Assembly (NCBI RefSeq): GCF_016906535.1 | Contig: NC_057378.1 | Coordinates: 372,001-436,000, forward strand | DNA length: 64,000 nt | DNA from: Rhizoctonia solani | Lineage: Eukaryota > Basidiomycota > Agaricomycetes > Cantharellales > Ceratobasidiaceae | Reading direction: 5' to 3' | In this document: positions 46,611 through 58,222 of the stretch, piece after piece | Layout: the number at the start of each line of letters is the position of its first letter | Numbering within the stretch: the stretch's first letter is position 1 | Program-made: the position numbers and the translations under genes | The notes under the pieces: model-generated | What the model saw: the letters and a program-made list of their open reading frames with translations, nothing else | Databases searched by the model: none | What the model was told of the DNA's origin: nothing

Positions 46611-49512
46611 ATGTTATCCCGTTCTTGGACAGCTGCGCTTAGGCAGCGACGAACAGGTCGACAGACAATCATAACCCTTACTGTTCTTGGTGGCGGAATC
46701 TATCTTGCACCTAAATCAACTCGACTCGCATCGACCTTCTTCAGGCAGAGACAAATGGCTATTGGTGAGTTGCGACATATAGATAATCGTCGTTACCCCA
46801 CACGCGTGCGCGTCTTACTGATCGTACCATACCTCAAGACATTCATCCACCACAGGCCCCGCTTCGATGGGATCACTCCCCAGAAGATGTTATGTCGTTT
46901 ACCAAGGAGGCGATTGAAAACTCTCGCAATATGCAAGACACCGTCGCTTCGCTCTCGGAGAGCGAGTGCAGCTTTGGCAGCGTCTTCCTCCCATTAGCGC
47001 TTGCCGAAGCCCACCTGGATGCGACAACTGAACCTCTCTCTTTCTATCAGAATGTCTCTCCCAACGAGAAACTGCGTGACGCTGCGACGGAGGCCGAGAA
47101 GTTGGTCCGTGAATTCGGTATCGAGAGCTCAATGCGAGTAGATGTGTATACCGCCTTACTCAACGCCCGAAGAAGGGAGAAAAGTGACAAAGGAGGAGCA
47201 GAGGCTAGTCGACAAGATGATCCTTGATGGGAAACGTGCTGGTTTGGCTCTTCCCGAGGATAAACGGGCCGAACTCATGAAGCTAAAAAAGGAGCTATCC
47301 GTCGTCTGCACAGATTTTTGGACGAAACTTCAATGAAGAAAAGGCGAGTATGATACTTAAATAGCTATATTATGCAATTTATTGATGCTAATTATTAGGG
47401 AACGGTTGCTTTCACTCGTGAAGAGCTCAACGGGGTCCCCGAAGATGTCATCAATGGATATACTCCCGTTGAAGGAACCGACAAGTTGGCCGTTACATTT
47501 AAGACGCTTAGATTCCTTCTAGATTAATATACCTCTGTTATCTCGTGCCATCGAACTTCGCCGCCAGTGTGCGGCCATATTGGGTACAAAAACTGGGCGG
47601 ATTACGTCGAGGAGGAGAAGATGATCAAGACCTCCAAGGCCGTGATCGTAAGCCTCATATTACATAAGCGAATCCACACTACGTCTGACTTCATACTTTT
47701 AGTTTCTGGCTGACCTGGAAGAAAAATTAAGACCTGTGGGGGACGAAGGATCGCGACACTTTGCTCAAGCTCAAAGAAAAGGAACATGCTAAGCTCGGCC
47801 TTCCGTACGATGGCGAATTTTATATTTGGGACTATAGGTAGGCAGGAATGTTGATGGCTGACTAAGAGCTCTAATTCGTATCCAACAGGTATTACGATCG
47901 CGTTTTTGTTGAAGAAAGCCTTTCGTTAGATGATGCGTTGGTCAAAGAATACTTCCCGGTTGATGTTGTTGTTCCCACTATTCTTGAAATCTACCAAGAT
48001 TTATGAGCGTAGAATTCCAAGAGATCAAGGGCAATTTGTGGCACCCAGGTAGGTGTTTGCCTTATATGATCATCAATACCTGTATTCTGGACGATTATAT
48101 GGATGTATAGCTAACTTTGTTCTTTAGAGGTACAGCAGTTCGCGGTATGGAACGCCAATTCCAAGAGTAAAGAGGATTTCCTCGGATGGGCATATTTGGA
48201 CTTATTCCCTCGCGGTGAGTACATTCCCATCCCGCTTTTAGGGTAAGCCAAAAACTAACTTCTCAATAAAGAATCCAAATACTCTCGCCGCCGTCTGCCA
48301 CTCCAACCGGGCTTCGACAGTCTCAACGGACGCAACTATCCCACCGCAGCGATGGTGGCAAACCTTGCGAAGCCCACTCCCGGTCGTCCGGCGCTTATGC
48401 GTCACGATGATGGTTACATTCTTCCACGAAATGGGCAAGTGCATTAGTATTCATAAATAATGTTTCTCTGATTTTGCTCTAGGCCACGTATTCCATGGGC
48501 TCCTTAGCAAGACTCGATTTGGTCGCTTCCATGGCACCAGTGTGGCCAGGGACTTTGTCGAAGCACCCAGCCAGATGCTTGAAAATTGGTACGCTCTTAT
48601 ACCGTCATGTTCAAGGGGCCGATAATTTATGTGATAGCTAGGTGCTGGGAGCCCGAAGTTCTTAAGAAAATGTCGAGCCATTATGAAAAGAAAGAACCCC
48701 TGTCCGACGAGTTGATCAAGAAGCTTGTTGATATGGTATGGCGTTTTTGATACAGAATTTATTGAAGCTAAAAACATACATATACAAAAGTCGATACGTC
48801 AATGTTGGTTTGTTCTACCTTCGCCAGATCTTCTTCGGCAAGTTCGATATCAAGGTCCATACTCAGGACACTCAAGGAGCTAAAGGTAGCACTCATATAT
48901 TCAATGTAGCACTCCTCTATCACTCCCTCTACCTTGATTCATAGCGGACCACGACTACAGTACTTTGTGGGGGAAACTGCACTCAAGGAGCTAAAGGTAT
49001 GCACTCATATAATTCAATGTAGCACTCCTCTTATCACTCCCTCTACCTTGATTCATAGCGGACCACGACTACAGTACTTTGTGGGGGAAACTGCGTGAAG
49101 AAACTTCCCTGGTCAAGTCTGGCTCAAGTGCGACCCACGGACAGGCTACATTTGCGCATATCACCGGTGGATATGATGCAGGATACTATTCGTATGCCTA
49201 CTCGCTCGTCTTTGCTGCCGACATGTACAAGACGGTGTTCAAGGGTGCTCCACTAGATCCTGCTCGAGGTAAGTTAATTTGATAGGTGTTATGACTGATG
49301 AGAGTCTAATTCTCGATTTAGGCAAGCTTTATCGTGATAAGGATCTTGAGACCAGGAGCAAGCCGAGATGAGATTGATTCGCTCAAGGTATGCATTTTTG
49401 ACATTTGAATGATCCACAGTTTGATCAAATCATATCAACACAGGATTTCCTCGGACGCGAGCCGAACTCTGAAGCGTTCTTGGAAAATCTATTGGGCAAG
49501 TCTTTGAAGTAA
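46611..49512 (+). CDS. M3 family metallopeptidase (thimet oligopeptidase/saccharolysin-like), frame-broken
   Basis: Zinc oligopeptidase that degrades short peptides. The N-terminus ([18 protein letters not shown]...) is basic and hydrophobic, so possibly a mitochondrial leader. Family blocks in order: [69 protein letters not shown], [33 protein letters not shown]-like, the zinc site HEMGH with FHG following (split by a GC-AG intron at 48435-48482), [22 protein letters not shown], and [19 protein letters not shown], end GKSLK. At least five single-base indels are needed to join these (near 47175, 47320, 47510, 48405, 49345), plus removal of a duplicated segment at 48870-49094. Confidence 0.8.
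48870..49094. repeat. Near-perfect tandem duplication (111 and 114 bp) in the M3 gene
   Basis: 48870-48980 and 48981-49094 differ only by three single-base insertions in the second copy. Each holds an exon end, a whole intron and the next exon start. Only the second copy has the full GTATGC donor. Confidence 0.9.
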
Positions 49513-50900
49513 ACAAAGAAACGGAAAAATGCCATTGAAAAATCAGCTGTTCTGAGTGACAATATCGAGTTTGATACATTAGCTACTTGGAATCAATGAA
49601 GTCTAAATCTATTGGTGATTTTAAGCCAGACGACGGGAATTTTCGACCGTTTTCGATGGTTCAATGATGGGTAACTTGACACCTCTGGTTCCACGATACG
49701 GCATGAGAGACAGGTGTAAGAGGTGGTGCAAAGGTATGGATGCCCGGTGTCATACACATGAGGGTAGGAAGAGGTGGTGCAAAGGTATGGATGCCCGCGT
49801 GTCATACACATGAGGGTAGGTGCATCTCCCCATGCCTCCCCTGCTCTAATGGTCCGAGAAGAACCACAGATAAGTAAATGCACCGGTCAACAAATAGTGG
49901 GTATATAAATCACTCGTAAAATTCGTGGGCAGTATAGATAAGATAGTAGTACCTGGACTATGATCGCATGAAAGGGCCAATTCCCCTGTATTATGGTGTT
50001 CCTGATTTACGGATTCCCTATAGAATATTTGTCAAAGATGGGACTCGCCAAGCACGTTCAAGTTTCTTAGTAGTAGGATTGATGAGTCACGGTCTTATCT
50101 CCAGCTATCGAACTCCCTTGGTCTAATTAATCCACAGAGATAGGAGGCTTTGGTCCTTTCCAGAAATACATATCCAGCAGTGCCACAGTTATAAGACGAA
50201 GAGTAATTCAGTTTTAGCTGGTAGCAAGATATCATATCGCACTCAGCGCTTAGTGGGCTTCGAACCAAGGGCTCAGTATCAAGATCTTGCAATTAAGGGA
50301 GGGGTCGCTTTGATTCCGTAAATGGTTTCACTTAAACGTAAATGTGTACTTTATATACTGCATAGGGTGCAGGGATCTCCCATCAGCGAAGATCTATTCT
50401 TATATACTAGTGATATTCGCTAGCATCTACGTGCCTGATTTACTGTTTGTAGTGGTTACTAAGAGGTAGGTATATGCGCCACAAAGAGTTATCGCGGCGG
50501 ACTTTTGTGAGGTTAAGAGCATATTTCAAGAGCAACCCGACACTTGACCCGGAGGCCAGTCGGCGAATTAAATGGACACATTCGGAAGTCTCGCCGATCG
50601 TGACGTTGCGATAATCAAGTGGCGAGACAATGCGGGGTTCCTGTTGACATGGCCCAAACTAGAAAAAACGATGCCGCGCAAAAATGCCTTCTAGATTTTT
50701 TTTTTTAGTGGCCTGCCTCATTAAGCCCACTGCATATTCAGCCTTATCGCTCGGGGAGATCGGATCAGGCTGGTACCTCTGTCTGGCGTATATAATTTTA
50801 GCACCGAGCCTGCCGCTTGTTCAAGTATCCAACCACCGCCATATCGCTCTCTTGTTCAACTATATAGAAACTTGATAACCTGTACTTTCCTTTTTTTTAA
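49513..50900. other. Intergenic
   Basis: Contains the third tandem duplication (49718-49820). Otherwise no gene supported. Confidence 0.45.
49718..49820. repeat. Tandem duplication (51 and 52 bp)
   Basis: 49718-49768 and 49769-49820 are identical except for one extra C in the second copy (CCCGGTG against CCCGCGTG). Intergenic. Confidence 0.9.
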
Positions 50901-53045
50901 ATGTGGGATATTATTCTCGTCGTTGCTGCTTTTGCATTGTCCATCGTGGCTCTACGCCACCGAAAGGCTCCGCGACTTCCTCCTGGTCCTCCAGGAAACT
51001 GTTTTTCGGCAACGCGCTCGAGGTAAGATAGACCTTCATTTCAGCGCGACGAAACTGATATCAAAGATAGATACGCAAAGCGCCGTTCTTGTGGCTCAAG
51101 CTAAACGAATACGCTCAGACATATGGTACGGGATAGTCGAATAAATTATCCGAAGAGTACCAAACCTAACAATTTCTATTTCACAGGGGGCATATTTACC
51201 TTTCACCTACTCGGTCGACCGACCGTAGTTTTCAACTCTCCAAACGCGGGGATCGATCTCCTAGAAAAACGAGCAACCAACTTTGCGACGCGCCCTCCGA
51301 TATACATGGCGGAATTGTAAGTCCATTCGACCACACCCACAGGGGGAGAGGGGAAGGTATTAATAAATCGTCCAGGTCCGGTTGGGCAGAAGCGATCCTC
51401 TTTGTTCCCTATGGCCCACGTCTACGCTCTTACCGTCGACTCCTACACCAAACTCTAAACCCGCGAGCCACCCTCGATTTCGAAGATCTTCAAATACAGG
51501 AGTCCGAAAGTTGATGAAGCGTCTTTTGACGCGTCCCGAGGATTTTCTAGATCATGCGAAATTGTGAGTTGTTCAGTGCGCGAATTGGGGCAAGTAGTTC
51601 CCGAGGCTTAGATATGTCTTCCTCCCCTTAGATACGCCGGAGCTGTCTCTATCCGTATTGCATACGGACATACAGCTCGCGACTTTAGCGATGAATTCAT
51701 CCAAGGTGCAGAGGAGTTTATGAGAGCCCTTTCGGAAGGTGTGTTAGGTCTGATAAAGTATGGTTGTCCACGACTAAGTCGCGTTTTCAAATCTAGCAAT
51801 CCTTCCAGGGAGATGGCTAGTTGAGACAATCCCATCGAGTGAGTTTCAACGATAGAGGCTCCATGAAAAAGCATACTCATAAAGGTAGTGAGGTATACCC
51901 TCCGGTTCCCAGGTGCTACATTCAAACGCAAGACCGAACAATGGGCAAGGATGACGGTTCAGTACCGACAAGGTCCGTTTGATTATGTACTAAAGCACAT
52001 GGTAAGTCACCTTTTCTTGTCGTTATGCATTTGCGTCTCACATTGAGAAATAGACCGAAGGAACTGCTGAACCTTCGTTTACGTCGAAATTGTTGGACCC
52101 TGCGGACGGAAGTCAAGTCGGTGAATCCGAGAGGGATATGATCAAAGTCAGTATCATTTCGTCTTTATAGATCATAAATACTCACGTTGAGCAGATTGTG
52201 GCATCCCATCTGTATGGCGCCGGAGCAGACACAACCGCCTCGATATCCAGTCGTTTTTCCTTGCCATGACGCTGTACCCCGATGTTCAGTCTACCGCCCA
52301 AGCCGAACTTGACGCTTACCTCGTCTCCAACGGACGTTGACGGTCTCGGATTGGGAGCACCTACCTTATACGAATGCGATCGTTATGGAATCGTTAAGGT
52401 GGCATCCCGTTACGAACATCATTGCGCGAAAGACAAAGGAGGACGAGGTTGTGGGAGAGTGGGTTATTCCTAGTGGGACATATGTTATTGGGAACCTATG
52501 GTTTTCCGCCTCCTTTTTTTCACTGCTACTTGTTAACACGGATACAGGGCAATGTTGCATAACCCGGAAATCTACCCGGATCCATGCGTGTTCAAGCCTG
52601 AGCGATACCTAGGGAATGAACCGGCTCCAGACCCGGCTATGTATGGATTCGGATTCGGAAGAAGGTAACATTTTGATTTGTTATGAGTATCTTTGCTGGA
52701 GTTGACGGATAGATTCATCAGAGTTTGTCCTGGGAGGCATATTGCGCTTCAATCGCTTTGGCTTGTGATCAGGTAAACTTGTTTCAATGTTGCATCGAGG
52801 ATGGCTTAGCTAAGCAGAGCGTAAAGTAACATTCTGGCCAACTTTGATATCCAAGTTCTGCACACCCGATGGGGAAGAAGTTACGCCGGGTGAGGAATAT
52901 ACGAGTGGGATATTGAGGTACGAGGAAATCTAGTCCATTTTTTTAACCTAGTTGATGACATTCCTACAGCCGACCGCTTCCTTTTAAAATGTTATCAAAC
53001 CAAGGGTTTGGCTTGTCGGCTATGGTCGACGAGGTGGAGATATGA
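50901..53045 (+). CDS. Cytochrome P450 monooxygenase, frame-broken
   Basis: Membrane-anchored haem monooxygenase of the basidiomycete family often annotated as O-methylsterigmatocystin oxidoreductase-like. N-terminal anchor WDIILVVAAFALSIVAL then RLPPGPPG. Later blocks: FVPYGPRLRSYRRLLH (C-helix region), I-helix GAGADTTAS near 52220, ExxR in ESLRWHP near 52385, PERY near 52600, and haem loop FGFGRR(V)CPGR split by an intron (52667-52715), end PLPFKM. About ten short introns. One base is missing after PPG (about 50993, an AAA run), another near 51510 (QESRKLM), and the IxxTTAS-to-SFF segment also needs adjustment. The catalytic residues visible are intact. Substrate unknown. Confidence 0.82.
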
Positions 53046-53981
53046 TCCAAGCTTGGAGTGATATACCGCAAGCGACGAGGGTGCTTGTTTTCCGGTAGTT
53101 TGTTTATATAGATTTATCACTGGGATAGGGTGTGTGGTTCGTGTGGATTTAGACCGAGTCGAGCGTTATAATAATATATATCAGCGTTATCGAGTACTAG
53201 AGATTCATGATATGGGCGGAACAAACGCCGTTACCGCGATATAGCATATAAGACAAGGGCTTCTCCAACGAAGCATGAAACCATCGATTGTAGCACGTCT
53301 ATTTCCTGTGCCTCGCTATCGGATTTGCCGGCGTTGGGAGTTGAGGTGGGGACTGTGCCAAGACGGTGTGGTCGTCACGTGACATGTATCCCCGCGCCTT
53401 CCTACCACCACCCAGCCAACTCGGAAACAAGGCTCCATGCAGAACAGGGGATGATCGCGTTGTAGACTATAGAAATTATATGTTTATTTCTTCAGTTTGA
53501 ATTCGATCTTCACTTGGCCTCCAAGACGCCGCTTTAATCCGCAGAACTCCCGATCATGATTCTACCGAGTCTACCCACTTAACCGTAAACCTCTTCCTCG
53601 CTCCATTGCGCTTTGGACGACTTGCCCATGACTACTTACTTGATTTGTTTACATTTACGCACAGCTCCTTGTGAAACTCAATTTGACGTCACGGTAGGCA
53701 AATGCTAAATGGTCCTTCCGTTCTGGAAGTTTTCACTTCTATTGGTTAGTGATCATTGATATTGGGCCGCTTCAAGCCTTTTCTAGGAACATGCTCCATG
53801 CCTGTGACGCGTGCGTCTGAAGGCGGGATGCAACATGTGTCTGGCCTTAGCTCCACGTGGGTAGGCTCATTGGGCTTGGCTTCCAGCAACAGACATGTCT
53901 ATATAGCCTAGGTGATCCGTTGTTCTCCCCTGCATGTCGGATAGCCCCTTCTCTGCCTGAACGCCCCTAACGAACTTCACG
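53046..53981. other. Intergenic
   Basis: Promoter region of the GH gene. CACGTGACATG near 53376. No gene supported. Confidence 0.45.
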
Positions 53982-55394
53982 ATGATACCCTCGACGACTT
54001 TGCTATTCCTAGTGCTTTCCTATATTCGGTTGGCGTATACCCGACCCCTTCTGCCTCGACAGGACGACCCAGCTCCTGTACAACTATTATCTTCGTCCCA
54101 GATTGCCCTAGTCGAAGCTCGCATGCTGGAGCAGTCCAAGGGAGGTAAGCACCGTGGTCTTACCCGTGCAGGCCTCATTCACTCATTGGTGCCCACAGCT
54201 GGGAGCTCGGAACTGCAACTCAAAGCTTGTTCGAGTACGAATACCCCTCGTTTTCGGTATACGGAAATAACTTTGTATCTCCACCCAAATCACTTCCCAA
54301 AAACGCGGACATAAGCAAGATCCTCAATATCACCGATCAAATCGTCCTCGCGCGTCCTCCTGGCGTATTGAGCTTCATGCCAGACCAGGCAGCCGGCGAT
54401 CCGCCAAGTACGTGCCTTGATCTTTCCAAGCCCGAGTGGAGCCCTGACGAGAGAAATAATCAGGCCTTGGCGTATCCATGCTCTTTGCCAACTGGACCGT
54501 CCGCTCGCCCACATCTACCGGATCGAGCAACTATGCGAGTGCGATCATCGATCAATTAAACTACAGTTTAACCCGTGCGCCTCGTGCCCCCAACGGTGCC
54601 ATCTCTCACCGCGTGGATCAGATTCAATTATGGTCCGATTCGGTGTATATGCTTCCTCCTTTCTTGGCCTATTTTGGCGCTCTGCACCGCGACGAGGGTG
54701 TTATGCGCGCCGCGTACGATCAAGTATGTACCGAGAAGCGATTTTTTTTTCGGCGTGGATTGATCCTTGACACACTTACGTTAGGTTCGACTTTATCGTG
54801 ATTTGCTCTTTGACGGGAGCGTCGGGCTATGGCGCCACATTGTTCTTGGGAACGGCGAAGACCTGAGCCATTGGTCGACAGGGAACGGCTGGGCCGCCGC
54901 GGGGATTATGCGTGTCTTGATCACCATCAAAGAGTCGTCCCTCGCCGACAAGTTTGCCGCCGAGCAGGGTAACCTTGAAGGGTGGGCCTTGGAAATTGTT
55001 AACAACATATGGAACTACCAGGTGCGTCTACTCGACCCGATTTGACGACTCTTGACTGATCAGGGCAATACAGCAAGCCAACGGGACTCTTTTGAACTAT
55101 GCAACAGACGGAAACTCGTTTGCCGATTCGGCAAGCACGGCTCTGCTAGCTGCAGCAACATACCGCCTCGCAACATACCTCGACTCGACCGGATCCAACG
55201 CGGACATATCCAAGGCGCTCTCCGCTGCCTCGCGTGCGCGCACGCTCGTCTCTCGTTCGCTCGATGCGGACGGATGGCTGTTGAACGTCGTCGATCCTTG
55301 GAATTTCCCCCTTCGTGGAACTCGGAGTGCTGAAGGCCAGGCGTTTGTGCTTAGTCTTGAAGCTGCGTACCGGGATTATAGGAATCGGGCCTAG
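53982..55394 (+). CDS. Secreted GH88/GH105-type unsaturated glycosyl hydrolase
   Basis: Six-hairpin glycosidase of the YteR/unsaturated glucuronyl hydrolase type, acting on pectin- or glucuronan-derived oligosaccharides. Signal peptide MIPSTTLLFLVLSYIRLAYT. Blocks: SWELGTATQSLFEYEYPSFS, VSMLFANWTVRSP, HRVDQIQLWSDSVYMLPPFLAY (the catalytic-cleft signature of the family), LWRHIVL...HWSTGNGWAAAGIMRVL, and GTRSAEGQAFVLSLEAAY at the end. Introns near 54146-54197, 54412-54460, 54727-54784 and 55022-55070. The first junction is one base out of phase with obvious sites, so one indel or an unusual splice. The remainder is in frame. It may act with the neighbouring sugar-oxidising genes outside the cell, but that is only inference. 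Confidence 0.8.
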
Positions 55395-55803
55395 TGCTGG
55401 GGTTCAACTTGAAGAATAGTGTGAAAGTTTTTTTTTATTAGAGTGAGTGGGTTGTCTTGTGTTGAGGTTCTCGTGTTAATCTGTTTGTATATCAGATTAT
55501 AGACACCAATACCCTGTTTCTTTGGTCAACTGGTTTGAACAACTCGCCGAGACCCTTTGTTCGCTATTATGAGGGTCTATATATCATTTTATTTCCTTAT
55601 CCTATTGAGTGTTTATGATAAATGTAATGACGACATGAACCAATGTATGCCAATGTTGAATATGATTCACACCGTAGAGTTGAGCGTTTATATTATGAAA
55701 TCACAGGGGAGGGGCCAAGAGTGGGGAGTTCAATGCAAGTCAAATAATCTAACGAAGATCAACAACAAAATACCCGTCTACATCTATGGATACAGGAAGG
55801 CTT
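55395..55803. other. Convergent intergenic region
   Basis: 3' flanks of the GH gene (+) and GGC1 (-). An ORF at 55557-55832 is Met/Tyr-rich, runs into GGC1 antisense and is not supported. Confidence 0.5.
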
Positions 55804-57079
55804 TTACACATAGTTGGCGAAGAAGGGGATGAGAGACTGGGCGAGAGTGTAACTGAAAACGAGTTTGGGTCCAACGACGATGATCTGCAAGGAGGGTCAG
55901 AATAAGAAAGCTGTAAAATCGTGAATAATGACTTGCCTTGGGAGTAAGTCCCTTGAAAAAGGCGGTCGGGCCTTCATTCTTGAGCAGGTCCTTTACGACG
56001 GTTAAACCGCCGACCTAACAGACTTGTGAGAAAAAAAGACGTTCAATGAAGACAACGAAATAAACCTACGTTTGACTCAAAGTTGGCATTTTGGATGCGA
56101 GTCTTGACAACATCAAGTGGAGCCGCGACAGTAATACTAGCCACAGCACCAGCAATCGAGGCAACAAAGTTCTGAGTCCAGGTGGCCTTGGAGTAATCCT
56201 CGATATGCAGCAGCTTAGATTTCGTAAACGAGGAGGCGCCAAACAGCTAAATCAAATTCTATCAGATGGTCGATCCCAGACAAAATTAAAAAATTACGAA
56301 AAACTGACTGCAAAGGATCCAGGCGCATTTCGTGCCATTGTCCATCCCCAGCCGCGGTACAGAGCGAATCCTTCGTCGGCGACAATCTTGAAGACTCCTC
56401 GTCCGCGGAATGCTTCGGGGTTGACTTGGCGCTTGATTTTGAGGACGTCGAGAGGGAGAAGGACGACTTCGCCGATACCGGTCAAGCTTGTGAAGTATGA
56501 CTACAGTGTCGGTTGATCGAATCGAGTGACTCACCTGCCTGCGCACGCATGCATCAACATTTTTCCATTTTTCTCTCCGAATGCATTTGTAAAGTTTTGC
56601 TTGTAGTGGGATGAGATGAGGTCATTGAAGTACGGCTGTCCACCAAATTTGTATATCCTTTGGGCAACCTATTTATACACTCAAGTTAGTTGTAGAGACG
56701 ATGGATAGTTATGGTCGTACCTTGTATCCCGCTGCGTACCCCAGTCCAGGGAATAAGCTGACCGCTTTCTTCAGTAAAGGTGCGTTCGAGTATTCACGGA
56801 AGATAATAGGCGACAGGGCCGAGAACGAGACCTAGCTGACTGCATTAGAGTAGTGCGATTACGCTTTCATCCTGTATACCTTGGCCTTGTTACTCATAAG
56901 TCGCTTGGCAATTGTATCTACAGGGTGAAATACCAGCAACTCCGCGACACCTACGCATACGAGTCGGATTAGTTTGAGACAATATATACCGCTGATAAAT
57001 AGTCACCAGATGCGCCAGAGCCAAGAACGCGGGCGGTGCCCGACTCTTTGTGTTTTCCAGACGAGTTAATGGGGGCCAT
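55804..57079 (-). CDS. GGC1: Mitochondrial GTP/GDP carrier Ggc1
   Basis: Inner-membrane carrier exchanging GTP for GDP, needed for mitochondrial guanine nucleotide and iron homeostasis in yeast. Start 57079 (MAPINSSGKHKESGTARVLG). Signature PxD repeats: HPVDTIAKRLMS, LPLDVLKIKRQ and APLDVVKTRIQ. Strongly typical segments are SLFPGLGYAAGYKV, FTNAFGEKNGK, RGRGVFKIVADEG, YRGWGWTMARNAPGSF, SKATWTQNF, and EGPTAFFKGLTPK. About six introns. Stop at 55804-55806 after FFANYV. No breaks seen. A decayed copy of its 5' part lies at 61.27-61.76 kb. Confidence 0.92.
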
Positions 57080-58222
57080 TGTGATGCAAGGGGAGTGGAG
57101 GCTGGTGGAAGTGCAGGTGAAGAAAAGTGAATACAATCTAATCACCGATACCGGCCGATCACAGTGATCGGCCCTGGATAGGCTCTGTTTACCTTCTACG
57201 TTAGCACCAATTACGTAAGCCAATCGCCACGGGAGTTGGTTATTGTGTGCCCATTTGTGAAATGCCTATTTGCTCGATATGACTTTGATCGTGGGTGGAT
57301 GCCCTCGTTAGCCACCAAATACTCCTTATGGTGTGTTGCTACAACGTATATGCGTACATCACTAAGTTTTAGCCAATCGGAGTTTGCGATTGGTGCAGAT
57401 AGCGCTGCGTGCAGTGTCATACAATTACGGTTTACTTTGGACTGGATTCGGTTGTTAGAAGTATAATAATTCATTCGTGTTTCAACATTGGGACCAGAAA
57501 GGGTGAGAATGACATCACCAGTTACCTGCCCTAAAGGTCTCCGAAAGATGCTCGGCTCCGGATCTGACTCCAATGATGAAAGCTTTTCTATCGGGGCTCA
57601 TACCCGCTATATGTTCAGCGCAAGTAGAACATAGCCGGAGCGGTTACTCCGGGTCCGTGTCTATCTACGTTACCAAGCGATCAGAATATTCTTGATCTGG
57701 AACGAAGCCGTCCTATACCCATCAAGGTTCATTGTCCCAAGACTGATTCAGACATCCTTCTATTCTTCTCGTCCCCGAACTTTGCAAGAGCGCTCGTTTC
57801 TCCAAGAATTATGGCTTCCATCTCGACTATCAACCAATTACAGTACTTCGACTGAGGTTGACTGCTTGATACCGTACCCCATCTTATGACGTTGTTCTTC
57901 CCACCTTGTCCTTTTCAGAAACGTTTAGAACTTCAAGAATCAAAGCTTTTCCAGAAGGGTTGGGAGCGTTTAGAGAGATAGCTAACTTTCGTGGGTGGGC
58001 TCCATCACCGGCTGCGAGTCCTCGAAAACGACCTGTGTACCGGGTAAGTGCTGCGTCAAGTCATCGTTCGCCGACCGATAGGGCTGTGAATGTAGGATTA
58101 TGACGCTCAAGGACTCGCGAATCGATAAAGGGTATATAAACGCCCATCTGTAGAGGACCTAACAGCATAATTCAATCTTTCCACACAGAGTGTTGAGCTA
58201 CTGCCTACTCGACTGTACTAGA
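57080..58222. other. Divergent intergenic region
   Basis: Between GGC1 (-) and the pyranose oxidase (+). A minus ORF at 57211-57573 (120 codons) has no motif. A plus frame at 57906-58050 ends at a good donor (GTAAGTGC), after a possible TTTTCAG acceptor, and could be an exon of a small unrecognised gene. Confidence 0.4.

Noticed and set aside
55557..55832. 91-codon plus ORF
   Set aside because: Lies in the 3' flank and overlaps the GGC1 last exon antisense; no motif.
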